From Pseudomonadota bacterium (GTDB taxonomy: Bacteria; Pseudomonadota; Alphaproteobacteria; Rhizobiales; Hyphomicrobiaceae): DNA of 64,000 nt. A program made the translations under genes and the position numbers. This document shows, piece by piece, positions 15,892-25,075 of this stretch. Under the pieces are notes generated by a model. It searched no databases and was not told the DNA's origin. It saw only the letters and a list, made by a program, of their open reading frames with translations. How positions within the stretch are numbered: position 1 is the stretch's first letter; each line of letters opens with the position of its first letter. The stretch is from NCBI GenBank assembly GCA_018242295.1, contig JAFECE010000009.1, positions 124,001 to 188,000 of the forward strand, read 5' to 3'.

Positions 15892-16854
15892 TCAGCTGAG
15901 GCCGGCGAACCACGAAAGCGCCATATCCGCGACGAGTCCCGCAAAAACCGCGAGACCGACATCGCGGTTCGACTTGAAGCGCCAGAGGCAGTTCATCGGA
16001 TTGTGGATATCGAGCGTCGCGACCTGCCACGACATCTGCAGAAACACCAGCACGACGGCCAGGAAGTAGACGAGGTGTGCGCCCGCCAGCGCGCCCGCCG
16101 TGAGCCATAGAATTCCGGCCAATCCATACATCGCGCCGACAAACGAAACCGTGTCTTCGCCGAAGCGCAGCGCCGTCGAGCCGAGACCGAGCAGCGCATC
16201 GTCCTCTTTGTCCTGATGCGCGTAGATCGTGTCGTAACCGACGGTCCAGAACACGCAGCCCGCGTAGAGCGCGAGCGCGGGAAGGCCAATCGATCCTTTG
16301 ATCGCCGCCCAGCCCGAAAGCGCTCCCCAATTGAAGGCGAGCCCCAGCACCAGCTGCGGGTAGGACGTGACGCGCTTCGCGAACGGATAGGCAGCGACGA
16401 TCAAAAGCGAAGCGATCGTGAGCCAGATCGTGAAGCTGTTGAAGCAGAGCAGCACGACGAGCCCGGCCAGCGCCGTCAGAGCGACAAAAGCGAGCGCGGC
16501 ATCCGGCGACACTTGCCCCGACGGCAGTGGACGATTGACCGTCCGCTCGACCCGGCCGTCGATGTCGCGATCGACGAAGTCGTTATAGGCGCAACCTGAG
16601 GCGCGCATCGCAATGGCGCCGATTGCGAAAAGCAGGAGGTACCAGAAATTCGGCAGGTGATCGCCGGAATTGACCTGCGCCAATGTTTGCGACCACCAGC
16701 AGGGAAAGAGCAGCAGCCACGTGCCGATGGGTCGGTCGAGCCGGCCAAGCCGAAGATAGGGCAGCCACGAAGCCGGGGCCCATCGGTCCACCCAGTTCGA
16801 CGGCGGTGCATCCGCAACACGCAAGTTGGGTTTGGGCGAAATCTCGGCACCCAT
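15892..16854 (-). CDS. ubiA: 4-hydroxybenzoate octaprenyltransferase
   Basis: The 320-residue membrane protein has the two aspartate-rich prenyltransferase motifs: NDFVDRDIDGRVERT and YDTIYAHQDKEDD, with about eight or nine hydrophobic helices and an opening LPYLRLGRLDRPIGTWLLL typical of UbiA. It prenylates 4-hydroxybenzoate in ubiquinone synthesis at the inner membrane. ATG 16854 gives the conventional length; a TTG at 16878 is an in-frame alternative. rsmE is divergent, 126 bases away. Confidence 0.93.
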   Translation of the reverse strand: MGAEISPKPNLRVADAPPSNWVDRWAPASWLPYLRLGRLDRPIGTWLLLFPCWWSQTLAQVNSGDHLPNFWYLLLFAIGAIAMRASGCAYNDFVDRDIDGRVERTVNRPLPSGQVSPDAALAFVALTALAGLVVLLCFNSFTIWLTIASLLIVAAYPFAKRVTSYPQLVLGLAFNWGALSGWAAIKGSIGLPALALYAGCVFWTVGYDTIYAHQDKEDDALLGLGSTALRFGEDTVSFVGAMYGLAGILWLTAGALAGAHLVYFLAVVLVFLQMSWQVATLDIHNPMNCLWRFKSNRDVGLAVFAGLVADMALSWFAGLS

Positions 16855-16980
16855 CGTCAATTGATATTTCTCCGGCAACTTTGAAAAGAGACCTATCCGG
16901 CCCGTCGCGGCGACGCAATACGGGGCAGCGGCGCGATGACATACCTTTGCCTGCGAGCGAGGCTTCGATAAGACCGCACC

Positions 16981-17727
16981 ATGGCTATCCGCGATTTGAC
17001 CTCAGAGCGTCTTTTTGTCGAGGACGACCTTGCCGCCGCCAGGCTCTTGGAGCTTGCCCCGCCGCAAGCGCATTATCTGACCGCAGTCCTGCGCCTTCGG
17101 CCGGGGGCGCAGCTATTGGTCTTCAACGGCCGGGATGGCGAATGGGTTGCGACCCTCGCCGAGACGAAAAAACGGGGTGCGACACTCACCGTCGAGCGCC
17201 AGACGCGGCCTCAGGAGGTGAGCCCCGACATCGATTATCTCTTTGCGCCGCTGAAGCGGTCGCGGCTCGACTATATGGTCCAGAAGGCGACGGAAATGGG
17301 AGCCGCGCGCCTCCGGCCAGTGATTACGGAAAGAACGGTCGCCGAAAGAGTTAATAGCGACCGCATGCGCGCCAACGTCATCGAGGCGGCAGAACAGTGC
17401 GGTGTCCTGCAAGTGCCTGTTGTCGAGCCGCCGGCCAAGCTCGATGATGTTCTCGACGATTGGGACGAAGCACGCCGCCTTATCTACTGCGACGAGCATG
17501 AGCAACTTTCCGACCCGATCGAGACCTTGGGGAAGCTCGCCCCTGGGCCGCTCGCTGTGCTGATAGGACCGGAAGGCGGTTTCTCTCTTCGTGAACGCAA
17601 CCGGCTCGTCGGCAAGCCCTACGTGGTGCCGCTTTCGCTCGGTCCGCGAATCATGCGCGCCGATACCGCAGCCGTCGCCGCGCTCGCCCTTGTAGGTGCA
17701 GTCCTGGGTGATTGGCGCCGCCGCTAA
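16981..17727 (+). CDS. rsmE: 16S rRNA (uracil-1498-N3)-methyltransferase
   Basis: The 248-residue protein shows RsmE features: an N-terminal PUA-like domain (RLFVEDDLAAARLLELAPPQ ... HYLTAVLRLRPG) and the SPOUT knot motifs KATEMGAARLRPVITERT, VLIGPEGGFSLRER and PLSLGPRIMRADTAAVAAL. RsmE methylates U1498 in 16S rRNA. It is followed by gshA after about 100 bases on the same strand, a pairing seen in related bacteria, so co-transcription is plausible. Confidence 0.93.
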   Translation: MAIRDLTSERLFVEDDLAAARLLELAPPQAHYLTAVLRLRPGAQLLVFNGRDGEWVATLAETKKRGATLTVERQTRPQEVSPDIDYLFAPLKRSRLDYMVQKATEMGAARLRPVITERTVAERVNSDRMRANVIEAAEQCGVLQVPVVEPPAKLDDVLDDWDEARRLIYCDEHEQLSDPIETLGKLAPGPLAVLIGPEGGFSLRERNRLVGKPYVVPLSLGPRIMRADTAAVAALALVGAVLGDWRRR

Positions 17728-17829
17728 CCGCGCTTCCGGGGACGCTTGCTGTTCCCGCCGGTCACCGCCATAAGGCTCTGGCTGCGGAGCCTGCTCCGCA
17801 CCGGATCAGCAAGGCTAGGTCGCTCGGGA

Positions 17830-19212
17830 ATGTCGACGCGAGAACAAGGCGCTGCAAGCAAGGCGATCGAGAGCCACGAGGATCTCGTGCGCTGGATCGC
17901 GGCTGGCGAAAAGCCGAAAACCGATTGGCGCATCGGCACCGAGCACGAGAAATTCGTGTTTCGCACTGTGACGTTGGACCCGGTGCCCTACGGCGGCAAC
18001 GACGGCATCCGCGCGCTTATGGAAGAGCTGATCCGCCGCTACGGCTGGCTCCCGATCAAAGAGGGCGAGAACATCATCGCCCTGAAGCGTCCGGACGGCG
18101 AGAAGGGCGGCACGATCAGCCTCGAGCCCGGCGGCCAGTTCGAGCTCTCCGGGGCGCCGCTCGAAACGCTTCATGAAACCGCGTCGGAAACCGACGAGCA
18201 TCTGCGCGAGGTGCTCGACGTCGGCGAAGATCTGGCGATCGGATTTTTGGGCGTCGGCTTTTCGCCGAAGTGGCGGCTCGACCAGATCCCGCATATGCCG
18301 AAAAAGCGCTATGCTGTGATGACGCGCTACATGCCGACTGTCGGCAGCCGCGGTCTCGACATGATGTACCGGACCGCGACGGTTCAGGTGAACCTCGACT
18401 TTTCATCCGAAGCCGACATGGTGAAAAAGCTGCGAGTGTCGCTGGCGCTGCAGCCGATTGCGACCGCGCTGTTTGCTTCGTCTCCGTTCACCGAAGGCCG
18501 CCCCAACGGCTTCCAGTCGATGCGCAGTCAAGTCTGGCTCGACACCGATAAGCGCCGCACCGGCATGCTGCCGTTCGTGTTCGAAGACGGTATGGGTTAT
18601 GAGCGCTACGTCGATTACGCGCTCGATGTCCCGATGTACTTCGTCTATCGCGACGGCAATTACATCGATGTCGCCGGCTCGTCGTTTCGCGATTTTCTGG
18701 CTGGGCGCCTACCGGGGCTTCCGGGCCAGCTGCCGACCGTCGATGATTGGTCGGACCACCTCACCACGCTTTTTCCCGAAGTCCGCCTTAAGCGTTTTCT
18801 CGAAATGCGCGGCGCCGACGGTGGGCGCTGGGGAACAATCACGGCGCTCTCGGCCTTCTGGGCAGGCATTCTTTACGATGAAGCCGCGCTGGATCAGGCC
18901 TGGACGCTCGTTCGCGACTGGACCGAAGAAGAGCGCGAAAGGCTCAGGGCGGACGTACCGAAAATGGCACTCGCGGCTCCATTTCGAAACACGACCGTCG
19001 GAAACATTGCCCGCCAGGCGTTGCGCATTTCGCGGACCGGTCTCAAAAACCGGGCCCGCATCAACGCGAAAAACCAGGACGAGACAGTCTACCTTACTCC
19101 GCTCGACAAGATCGCAGGCAGCGGCCAGACCGTATCGGACGAGTTGCTTCGTCGCTATTCCGGGGATTGGCACGGTAACATTGATCGGATTTTCGAAGAA
19201 TTCGCCTTCTGA
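17830..19212 (+). CDS. gshA: Glutamate-cysteine ligase (plant/alphaproteobacterial GCS2 type)
   Basis: From ATG 17830 the 460-residue protein begins with ESHEDLVRWIAAGEKPKTDW and contains RIGTEHEKFVF, PGGQFELSGAPLETLHET, LGVGFSPKW, MPTVGSRGLDMMYRTATVQVN and FEDGMGYERYVDYALDVPMY. These are the marks of the plant and alphaproteobacterial clade of gamma-glutamylcysteine synthetase rather than the E. coli clade. It makes gamma-glutamylcysteine, the rate-limiting step to glutathione, in the cytoplasm. A 28-codon upstream extension is open but lacks family residues. It lies downstream of rsmE. Confidence 0.93.
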   Translation: MSTREQGAASKAIESHEDLVRWIAAGEKPKTDWRIGTEHEKFVFRTVTLDPVPYGGNDGIRALMEELIRRYGWLPIKEGENIIALKRPDGEKGGTISLEPGGQFELSGAPLETLHETASETDEHLREVLDVGEDLAIGFLGVGFSPKWRLDQIPHMPKKRYAVMTRYMPTVGSRGLDMMYRTATVQVNLDFSSEADMVKKLRVSLALQPIATALFASSPFTEGRPNGFQSMRSQVWLDTDKRRTGMLPFVFEDGMGYERYVDYALDVPMYFVYRDGNYIDVAGSSFRDFLAGRLPGLPGQLPTVDDWSDHLTTLFPEVRLKRFLEMRGADGGRWGTITALSAFWAGILYDEAALDQAWTLVRDWTEEERERLRADVPKMALAAPFRNTTVGNIARQALRISRTGLKNRARINAKNQDETVYLTPLDKIAGSGQTVSDELLRRYSGDWHGNIDRIFEEFAF

Positions 19213-19339
19213 TGGTGCCGCCGGGCAGGGGCGCCTGCTCCCTCCGGTTCAGGCCATGTTCATGGACCTGGCCCTAGCTTCCACGGCTTGCCTAGGCTCA
19301 GCCGCCCAGCACGGCCCGGGGATGATGAGGAGGCGGTAG

Positions 19340-19753
19340 GTGTTTCAGGCTGCGGTAAAGTCGATAAAATCGGTCGGGAGAGCCTTGCTGGCTGTCCTGG
19401 CGATGTCGGCTTTTGCTGCCGGCAGCGCCAACGCCGATCCGTGCGCCGAGGCTTGCCGGTCGCAGCACAACTCTTGCCGGATGGCCGCAAAACTTCTGTT
19501 TTCATCGCATTGCGACGCCCAGTTGCAGTCCTGCATCACCCAGTGCTTCTCAGGCGCCCGCATGCGGGAGGGGCGCGATGCCCGCAATCCGCGCGAGGGC
19601 CGTCCTCCGGATATGCGCGACCGCGAACCCCGCGGCATGGGCGGCGACGCGCGGCAGGGAGAACCACGCGATATGCGCGGACCGCCGCGCGAATTTCACG
19701 ATCCTCGTGACCAGGGCGGCCAGCGCTGGCTCGGATCGGGCGATCGCCGCTGA
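19340..19753 (+). CDS. Small secreted Cys-rich protein with Arg/Asp/Gly/Pro-rich tail (unknown)
   Basis: This 137-residue gene starts at GTG 19340, six bases after a perfect AGGAGG (19328-19333), good evidence that it is expressed. A Sec signal peptide (RALLAVLAMSAFAAGSANA) is followed by a compact module with six cysteines (DPCAEACRSQHNSCR ... HCDAQLQSCITQC) that could form three disulfides or a metal site. Residues about 75-137 are low complexity, rich in R, D, G, P and E with repeats such as PRDMRGPPRE. I do not recognise a family. It lies alone between gshA and glcD and is probably periplasmic. Confidence 0.65.
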   Translation: MFQAAVKSIKSVGRALLAVLAMSAFAAGSANADPCAEACRSQHNSCRMAAKLLFSSHCDAQLQSCITQCFSGARMREGRDARNPREGRPPDMRDREPRGMGGDARQGEPRDMRGPPREFHDPRDQGGQRWLGSGDRR

Positions 19754-19942
19754 GTGACGCGTTTCTTCCCATGGGGAAACCGAGGCCCATATTGCCGCTT
19801 AGGGGCGCACTGTGCGAGGATGATTAACGTCCGCGGCCACGCGTCCAGGTTGCCACGGGCGCGAATTCGGGGCGCCTCGTTTTGAGCTGTCGCCCCGAGA
19901 GCGAAACAGCCGGCATGACTATTGGCTTGGAGACTGAAGACG

Positions 19943-21415
19943 ATGCCGCATATCGAGCTGCCTGAGCCCGATGTTGGCGTCCTGCGGCGGCTGCCAATTC
20001 TGATCGAGGGCCTGAAGAGCCGGGTCGGCAACGATCTTCTGATCGTCGACGAGGATGGGCGACGCGCCTACGAGACGGATGCGTTCACGGCTTACCGCCG
20101 TGTGCCGATGCTCGTCGTGCTGCCGCGCACGACCGAAGAAGTCTCGAAGATCTTGAAGTACTGCCACGAGAACGACGTCAAGGTCGTTCCCCGCGGCGCC
20201 GGCACCTCTCTGTGCGGCGGTTCGCTGCCGACGGAGGATTCTATCGTCCTCTGCATTTCGAAGATGAACCGCGTGCTCGAGATCGATTACGCCAATCGTT
20301 TGGCGCGTCTCGAAGCCGGAATAACAAATCTTCAGATCACGGCGAATGTCGCGGCCGAAGGCTTTTTCTACGCCCCCGATCCCTCATCGCAGTTGGCCTG
20401 CACGCTGGCGGGCAATCTCGCGATGAATTCCGGCGGCGCGCATTGCCTCAAATACGGTGTGACGACACACAACGTCCTCGGCGTGAAAATGGTGCTGATC
20501 GATGGCACCGTCGTCGAGATTGGCGGCTCCGCGATCGAACGCAACGGCTATGATCTGTTGAGCTTGGTGATCGGCTCGGAAGGCCAGCTCGGCGTCATCA
20601 CCGAAGCCACCGTCAAGCTCGTTCCAGCACCAGAAGGCGCGCGGCCGATGATGATCGGGTTCCGCTCGCCGGAAGCCGCGGGCAGTTGCGTCTCCGCGAT
20701 CATCGCCGCCGGCATCATTCCGGTCGCGATCGAATACATGGATCATGCGGCGATCGAAGTATGCGAAGCCTTCGCCGGGGCAGGTTATCCGCTCGACGTC
20801 GAAGCCTTGCTGATTGTCGAGGTCGAAGGCTCGGAAGCGGAGATCGGCATCCTGCTCGGCCGCATCGCTGAAATCGCCGCCCGCTTCGACCCGAAGACCG
20901 TTCAGATCAGCGCCGATGCCGACCAGAGCGCGCGCATCTGGGCAGGCCGCAAGGCTGCGTTCGGAGCGATCGGACGCATTTCCGATTACCTCTGCATGGA
21001 CGGCACGATCCCGCTCGCGCAGCTGCCGCACGCTCTAACGCGGATCAGCCAGATCTGTGCCGAGTACGGTCTGAAGGTCGCAAACATCTTCCATGCCGGC
21101 GACGGCAATCTGCATCCGCTGATCCTCTACGACGCCAACGACCCCGAGCAGGCCGGCAACGCCGAAATGGCCGGCGAAGCGATCCTGAAGCTTTGCGTCG
21201 AGCTTGGCGGCTGTCTCACGGGCGAGCACGGCGTCGGCATCGAAAAGCGCGAGTTGATGACAACCCAGTTCTCCGCGACTGACCTCGCCGTGCAGATGCG
21301 GATAAAGACGGTATTCGATCCGACGTGGCGGCTGAACCCGGCGAAGGTCTTCCCGCTCGCCATTACGGACGTCATGCGTGCAGGCAACGCGGCCAGCACG
21401 CCGGAGGCAGCCTGA
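19943..21415 (+). CDS. glcD: Glycolate oxidase, FAD-linked subunit GlcD
   Basis: The 490-residue flavoprotein has the VAO/FAD_binding_4 motifs VVPRGAGTSLCGGSLPTEDS, FAPDPSSQ-like FYAPDPSSQLACTLAGNLAMNSGG, HCLKYGVTTHNVLG and the C-terminal NIFHAGDGNLHPLILYD ... LGGCLTGEHGVGIEKRE. With GlcE and GlcF it oxidises glycolate (or D-lactate-like 2-hydroxyacids) to glyoxylate, feeding electrons to the respiratory chain. I chose ATG 19943 (MPHIELPEP); a TTG at 19922 is in frame. It begins the operon glcDEF-cobTS. Confidence 0.93.
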   Translation: MPHIELPEPDVGVLRRLPILIEGLKSRVGNDLLIVDEDGRRAYETDAFTAYRRVPMLVVLPRTTEEVSKILKYCHENDVKVVPRGAGTSLCGGSLPTEDSIVLCISKMNRVLEIDYANRLARLEAGITNLQITANVAAEGFFYAPDPSSQLACTLAGNLAMNSGGAHCLKYGVTTHNVLGVKMVLIDGTVVEIGGSAIERNGYDLLSLVIGSEGQLGVITEATVKLVPAPEGARPMMIGFRSPEAAGSCVSAIIAAGIIPVAIEYMDHAAIEVCEAFAGAGYPLDVEALLIVEVEGSEAEIGILLGRIAEIAARFDPKTVQISADADQSARIWAGRKAAFGAIGRISDYLCMDGTIPLAQLPHALTRISQICAEYGLKVANIFHAGDGNLHPLILYDANDPEQAGNAEMAGEAILKLCVELGGCLTGEHGVGIEKRELMTTQFSATDLAVQMRIKTVFDPTWRLNPAKVFPLAITDVMRAGNAASTPEAA

Positions 21416-21417
21416 TC

Positions 21418-22641
21418 GTGAGTGAACTTTTTCGTCCCGCCGCCGAGTGGGAATTGCAGTCCATGATCGCAAGGCTCGCGCGCGAGAAGCGCGGCATCGA
21501 GGTCGTGGGCCACGGCGCGCTGCGCAACACCGGCCGCGTCGCAAGCTCGGACGTCGTGCTGACGACGTCGGGCCTCAAAGGCGTGACGCTTTATGAACCG
21601 ACAGAGCTTGTGATGTCGGCGCGATCGGGCACGCCTGTCTTTGAAATCGAGCAGATCCTCGCCGCACGCGGACAAATGCTCGCCTTCGAGCCCGTCGATC
21701 TCGGCCCGGCGACCGGCGCACCCGGCGGCGCCCTGTCGATTGGCGGCGTCTTCGCAACGAACTTTTCCGGCTCCCGGCGCATCGCGGTTGGAAGCGCGCG
21801 CGATAACCTGCTCGGCGTCCGCGCCGTCAACGGCCGCGGCGAGCTTTTTAAATCCGGCGGCCGCGTGATGAAGAATGTCGCCGGCATCGACGTCGCGCGC
21901 GGATTGACTGGCAGCTGGGGAACGCTCGCCGTCATGACAGAGGTGACGTTCAAAGTCGCGCCGCTTCCGCAAACCATGCAGACGCTGGCTTACATCGGCC
22001 TGCCCGACGATCTGGCGATCGAGGCGTTGGGCATTGCGATGGCAACACCGCTCGAAGTTACAGGCGCCGTCCATTTGCCGAAGAATTGTGCCGAACGGCT
22101 CAAGGTGCCGAAGCTCAAAGGCGTCAGGCAGTCGCTGACGCTTCTGCGCCTCGAGACGTTTTCGACGTCGATCGACGAGCGCAAGGAAAAGCTGAAGACC
22201 GCGCTCAAGGTCTACGGCAACCCAATCGAGCTCGATCCGGAAGAGACGTTCGGCTTGTGGAGCGAATTCCGCACGCTCTCGGTCATGCCGTTCTCGACCG
22301 ACACGAGCCTGTGGCGGATTTCGACGCTGCCGACAAAAGCCCCCGAAATCGTCGCTGCGATACAAAAGTTCATGCATGCGGTGGCTTTCTACGACTGGTC
22401 GGGAGCGCTCGTCTGGCTGGAAGTTCCGGCCGCCGCCGATGCCGGTGCAGCCGATGTTCGCCGCGCCGTCGCGGTGCGCGGGGGCCACGCGACATTGATC
22501 CGTGCAGAACCCGAAATTCGCTCGACGGTGGATGTTTTCGAACCCCTGAAGCCCGAGATCGAAAGATTGACTCGCGGTATCAAATCCGCGTTCGATCCGA
22601 ACGGATTGCTCAATCGCGGGCGGATGTACGCTAATTTCTAG
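21418..22641 (+). CDS. glcE: Glycolate oxidase subunit GlcE
   Basis: GTG 21418 lies two bases after the glcD stop and starts the 407-residue protein MSELFRPAAEWELQSMIARL. It has an FAD-binding fold related to but divergent from GlcD: VVGHGALRN, LTTSGLKGVTLYEP, MLAFEPVDLGPATGAPGGALSIGGV, GRVMKNVAGIDVARGLTGSWGTLAVMTEVT. GlcE is required for glycolate oxidase activity. The gene is coupled to glcD; the frame is open upstream only as overlap with glcD. Confidence 0.92.
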   Translation: MSELFRPAAEWELQSMIARLAREKRGIEVVGHGALRNTGRVASSDVVLTTSGLKGVTLYEPTELVMSARSGTPVFEIEQILAARGQMLAFEPVDLGPATGAPGGALSIGGVFATNFSGSRRIAVGSARDNLLGVRAVNGRGELFKSGGRVMKNVAGIDVARGLTGSWGTLAVMTEVTFKVAPLPQTMQTLAYIGLPDDLAIEALGIAMATPLEVTGAVHLPKNCAERLKVPKLKGVRQSLTLLRLETFSTSIDERKEKLKTALKVYGNPIELDPEETFGLWSEFRTLSVMPFSTDTSLWRISTLPTKAPEIVAAIQKFMHAVAFYDWSGALVWLEVPAAADAGAADVRRAVAVRGGHATLIRAEPEIRSTVDVFEPLKPEIERLTRGIKSAFDPNGLLNRGRMYANF

Positions 22642-22667
22642 ACACGTCCTTTCGACAACAAGGCGCA

Positions 22668-24032
22668 ATGCAAACCAATTTTTCGAAATCGCAGCTTGAA
22701 GATCCGGAAGTTCGGGAAGCAGACCGCATCCTTCGGCGCTGCGTGCACTGCGGGTTCTGCACCGCGACATGCCCGACCTACGTCGCGCTTGGCGATGAGC
22801 GCGACAGTCCGCGCGGCCGCATCTACGCGATCAAGGACATGCTGGAGAAAGGGCTCGACGCGAAGCCCGAGGTTTCAGTTCACATTGACCGCTGCCTCTC
22901 CTGCTTCTCGTGCATGACGACCTGCCCCTCGGGTGTCGACTACATGCATCTCGTCGAGATCGCGCGGAAACATATCGAGAAGACAGGGAAGCGCAGCCTG
23001 AAGGACCGGCTGATCCGCCGCGCGCTGACGCAGATCGTGCCCTATCCGAGGAGGTTCAGGTGGGCGATGAAGGCCGCGCCTCTGGGCCGGCGCATGTCCC
23101 GCACATTGCGCGCACTGAACCTTCCAGAACTCGCCGCGATGGTGAACCTTGCGCCGGCAGACGCGCCGCGCTCCGCCCGATTCCGCGGCCCGGGAAGGGC
23201 GTCGCCGACGGGTGTTAGAACCGGCCGTGTCATCATGCTCGCGGGCTGCGCCCAGCAGGTGCTGAGGCCGGAGATCAACGACGCGACGATCAGGCTTTTC
23301 GCACGCGGCGGCATCGACGTGATCGTTTCTGCGGGCGCCGCCTGTTGCGGAGCCTTGAGCCAGCACATCGGCCACGAGGAGCAGGCGATCAAAGCCGCCA
23401 AGATCAACGTCGATGCCTGGAGCAAGGAAATCGCCAAGGGCGGCGTCGATGCCATCATCATCAACACGTCCGGCTGCGGCACCACGGTCAAGGATTACGG
23501 CCACCTGCTGAAGCACGAGACCGAATACGCCAAGCGCGCCAAGGACATCGCCGCGATGGCCAAGGACGTCAGCGAATTTCTCGATGCCTACGATATCGGC
23601 GCGCCGAAGCGCTGGTCGAGCCTGAAGGTCGCCTATCATTCCGCCTGCTCGCTGCAGCACGGACAGCGCGTGACGACCCAGCCGAAGTCGCTGCTGAAGA
23701 AAGCGGGCTACACCGTTTTGGATGTGCCCGAAGGTCATCTCTGCTGCGGCTCGGCAGGCGTGTACAACATTCTCCAGCCCGAAATTTCAGGCGCGCTGCG
23801 GGATCGCAAGGTGACGAACATCAAATCGTTGCGGCCGGACATCGTTGCCGCCGGCAATATCGGCTGCATGACGCAGCTCGCACCCGCACTCGATGTGCCG
23901 GTAGTGCATACGGTCGAATTGCTCGACTGGGCGCATGGGGGCCCAATTCCGCCGGGCATCGAACATCTTGCCCGCTATTCGACCGACGTACCGCAACCCA
24001 AACGCAGTGTTGAGGACTACATAGGCGCATGA
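22668..24032 (+). CDS. glcF: Glycolate oxidase iron-sulfur subunit GlcF
   Basis: The 454-residue protein carries two [4Fe-4S] ferredoxin motifs, CVHCGFCTATCP (about residues 25-36) and CLSCFSCMTTCP, followed by two CCG domains (AACCGALSQH and HLCCGSAGVYN) and HSACSLQHGQ. It transfers electrons from the GlcDE flavins to the quinone pool. Its stop overlaps the cobT start by four bases (ATGA), an unexpectedly tight link between glycolate oxidation and cobalamin synthesis. Confidence 0.94.
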   Translation: MQTNFSKSQLEDPEVREADRILRRCVHCGFCTATCPTYVALGDERDSPRGRIYAIKDMLEKGLDAKPEVSVHIDRCLSCFSCMTTCPSGVDYMHLVEIARKHIEKTGKRSLKDRLIRRALTQIVPYPRRFRWAMKAAPLGRRMSRTLRALNLPELAAMVNLAPADAPRSARFRGPGRASPTGVRTGRVIMLAGCAQQVLRPEINDATIRLFARGGIDVIVSAGAACCGALSQHIGHEEQAIKAAKINVDAWSKEIAKGGVDAIIINTSGCGTTVKDYGHLLKHETEYAKRAKDIAAMAKDVSEFLDAYDIGAPKRWSSLKVAYHSACSLQHGQRVTTQPKSLLKKAGYTVLDVPEGHLCCGSAGVYNILQPEISGALRDRKVTNIKSLRPDIVAAGNIGCMTQLAPALDVPVVHTVELLDWAHGGPIPPGIEHLARYSTDVPQPKRSVEDYIGA

Positions 24033-25075
24033 CAGTCAAGGCCGGCGTAAAGCAATCCCAAACTCTGCTCGCCGACGAGCTTCGCGCTCGTCTTCGCGGC
24101 AAGGCGAAGCCGGTCGGCTCGCTCGGGCGCCTCGAGGACCTCGCAGTTCAGATCGGCCTGATCGCGGGTTCGACACATCCGGATCTCGGTGTCGCGAAAA
24201 TCCTCGTGTTCGCGGGCGATCACGGCATCACCGCCGAAGGCGTGACCGCCTATCCGTCGGTCGTGACGCGCGAGATCGCCAAATTCGTCCTGGCGGGCAC
24301 CGCGGGCGTTAACGTGCTGGCGCGCGCCGCAGGCGTCGGCGTCGAGCTCGTCGATACGGGAATGCTCGAACCATTGCCGCCGCACGATCGTCTTCTCGAC
24401 CGGCGGATCGCAAACGGAACGCAAAACGCGCGCCGCGAACCGGCGATGTCCGCCGAGGAATGTACGGCTGCACTCGAAGTCGGGCGCGCCCTCGACGCCC
24501 ACTTGGGCGCGGAAAATGCCGGGATCGTCGGCTTTGGCGAAATCGGCATCGGCAACACATCCTCTGCCGCATTGATCGCGCACGCCCTGACGGGCCTCGA
24601 TCTGAAGTCGCTCGTCGGACCGGGAGCCGGCGCACCGACACTCGGTCTTGATCACAAATACCGCGTGCTGAGCGAGACCGTCGCCCGCGCCGCGATCGAA
24701 CCGTCGACTTCGGCAGGACGCACATTCGAAGTTCTTCGCCAGTTCGGTGGCTTTGAAATCGTGATGATGGCCGGCGCGATGACGGCTGCCGCTGTCTCGG
24801 GACGCGTGATCGTCGTCGATGGCTTCATTTCGACAGCCGGCGCGATCGCCGCCGAAGCCCTGAGCCCCGGAACGATCGACAACTGCATTTTCGCGCATTG
24901 CTCGGCCGAGCCCGGCCACGCCGCGCTCCTGAAGCATCTGAGCGTCAAGCCGCTGCTCGAACTTGAGATGCGGCTCGGCGAAGGCACAGGCTCCGCGCTT
25001 GCCATTCCGATCATCAGGGCTGCCGAGCTGCTGCTCCGCGAGATGGCGGATCTGCCAGGCGAACACCCCGTATGA
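24029..25075 (+). CDS. cobT: Nicotinate-nucleotide-dimethylbenzimidazole phosphoribosyltransferase
   Basis: The 348-residue protein has CobT hallmarks: KPVGSLGRLEDLAVQIG, VFAGDHGITAEGVTAYPSVVT, FGEIGIGNTSSAALIAHALTG, VGPGAGAPT and VVDGFISTAGAIAAEAL, with the catalytic glutamate in the C-terminal LELEMRLGEGTGSALAIPI. It makes alpha-ribazole phosphate, the lower ligand of cobalamin. It overlaps glcF upstream and cobS downstream, each by four bases (ATGA). No cobalamin riboswitch precedes it. Confidence 0.94.
   Translation: MTVKAGVKQSQTLLADELRARLRGKAKPVGSLGRLEDLAVQIGLIAGSTHPDLGVAKILVFAGDHGITAEGVTAYPSVVTREIAKFVLAGTAGVNVLARAAGVGVELVDTGMLEPLPPHDRLLDRRIANGTQNARREPAMSAEECTAALEVGRALDAHLGAENAGIVGFGEIGIGNTSSAALIAHALTGLDLKSLVGPGAGAPTLGLDHKYRVLSETVARAAIEPSTSAGRTFEVLRQFGGFEIVMMAGAMTAAAVSGRVIVVDGFISTAGAIAAEALSPGTIDNCIFAHCSAEPGHAALLKHLSVKPLLELEMRLGEGTGSALAIPIIRAAELLLREMADLPGEHPV

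Noticed and set aside
21127-22770. 547-residue leftward open frame
   Set aside because: It is antisense to glcD and glcE and has no recognisable motif.
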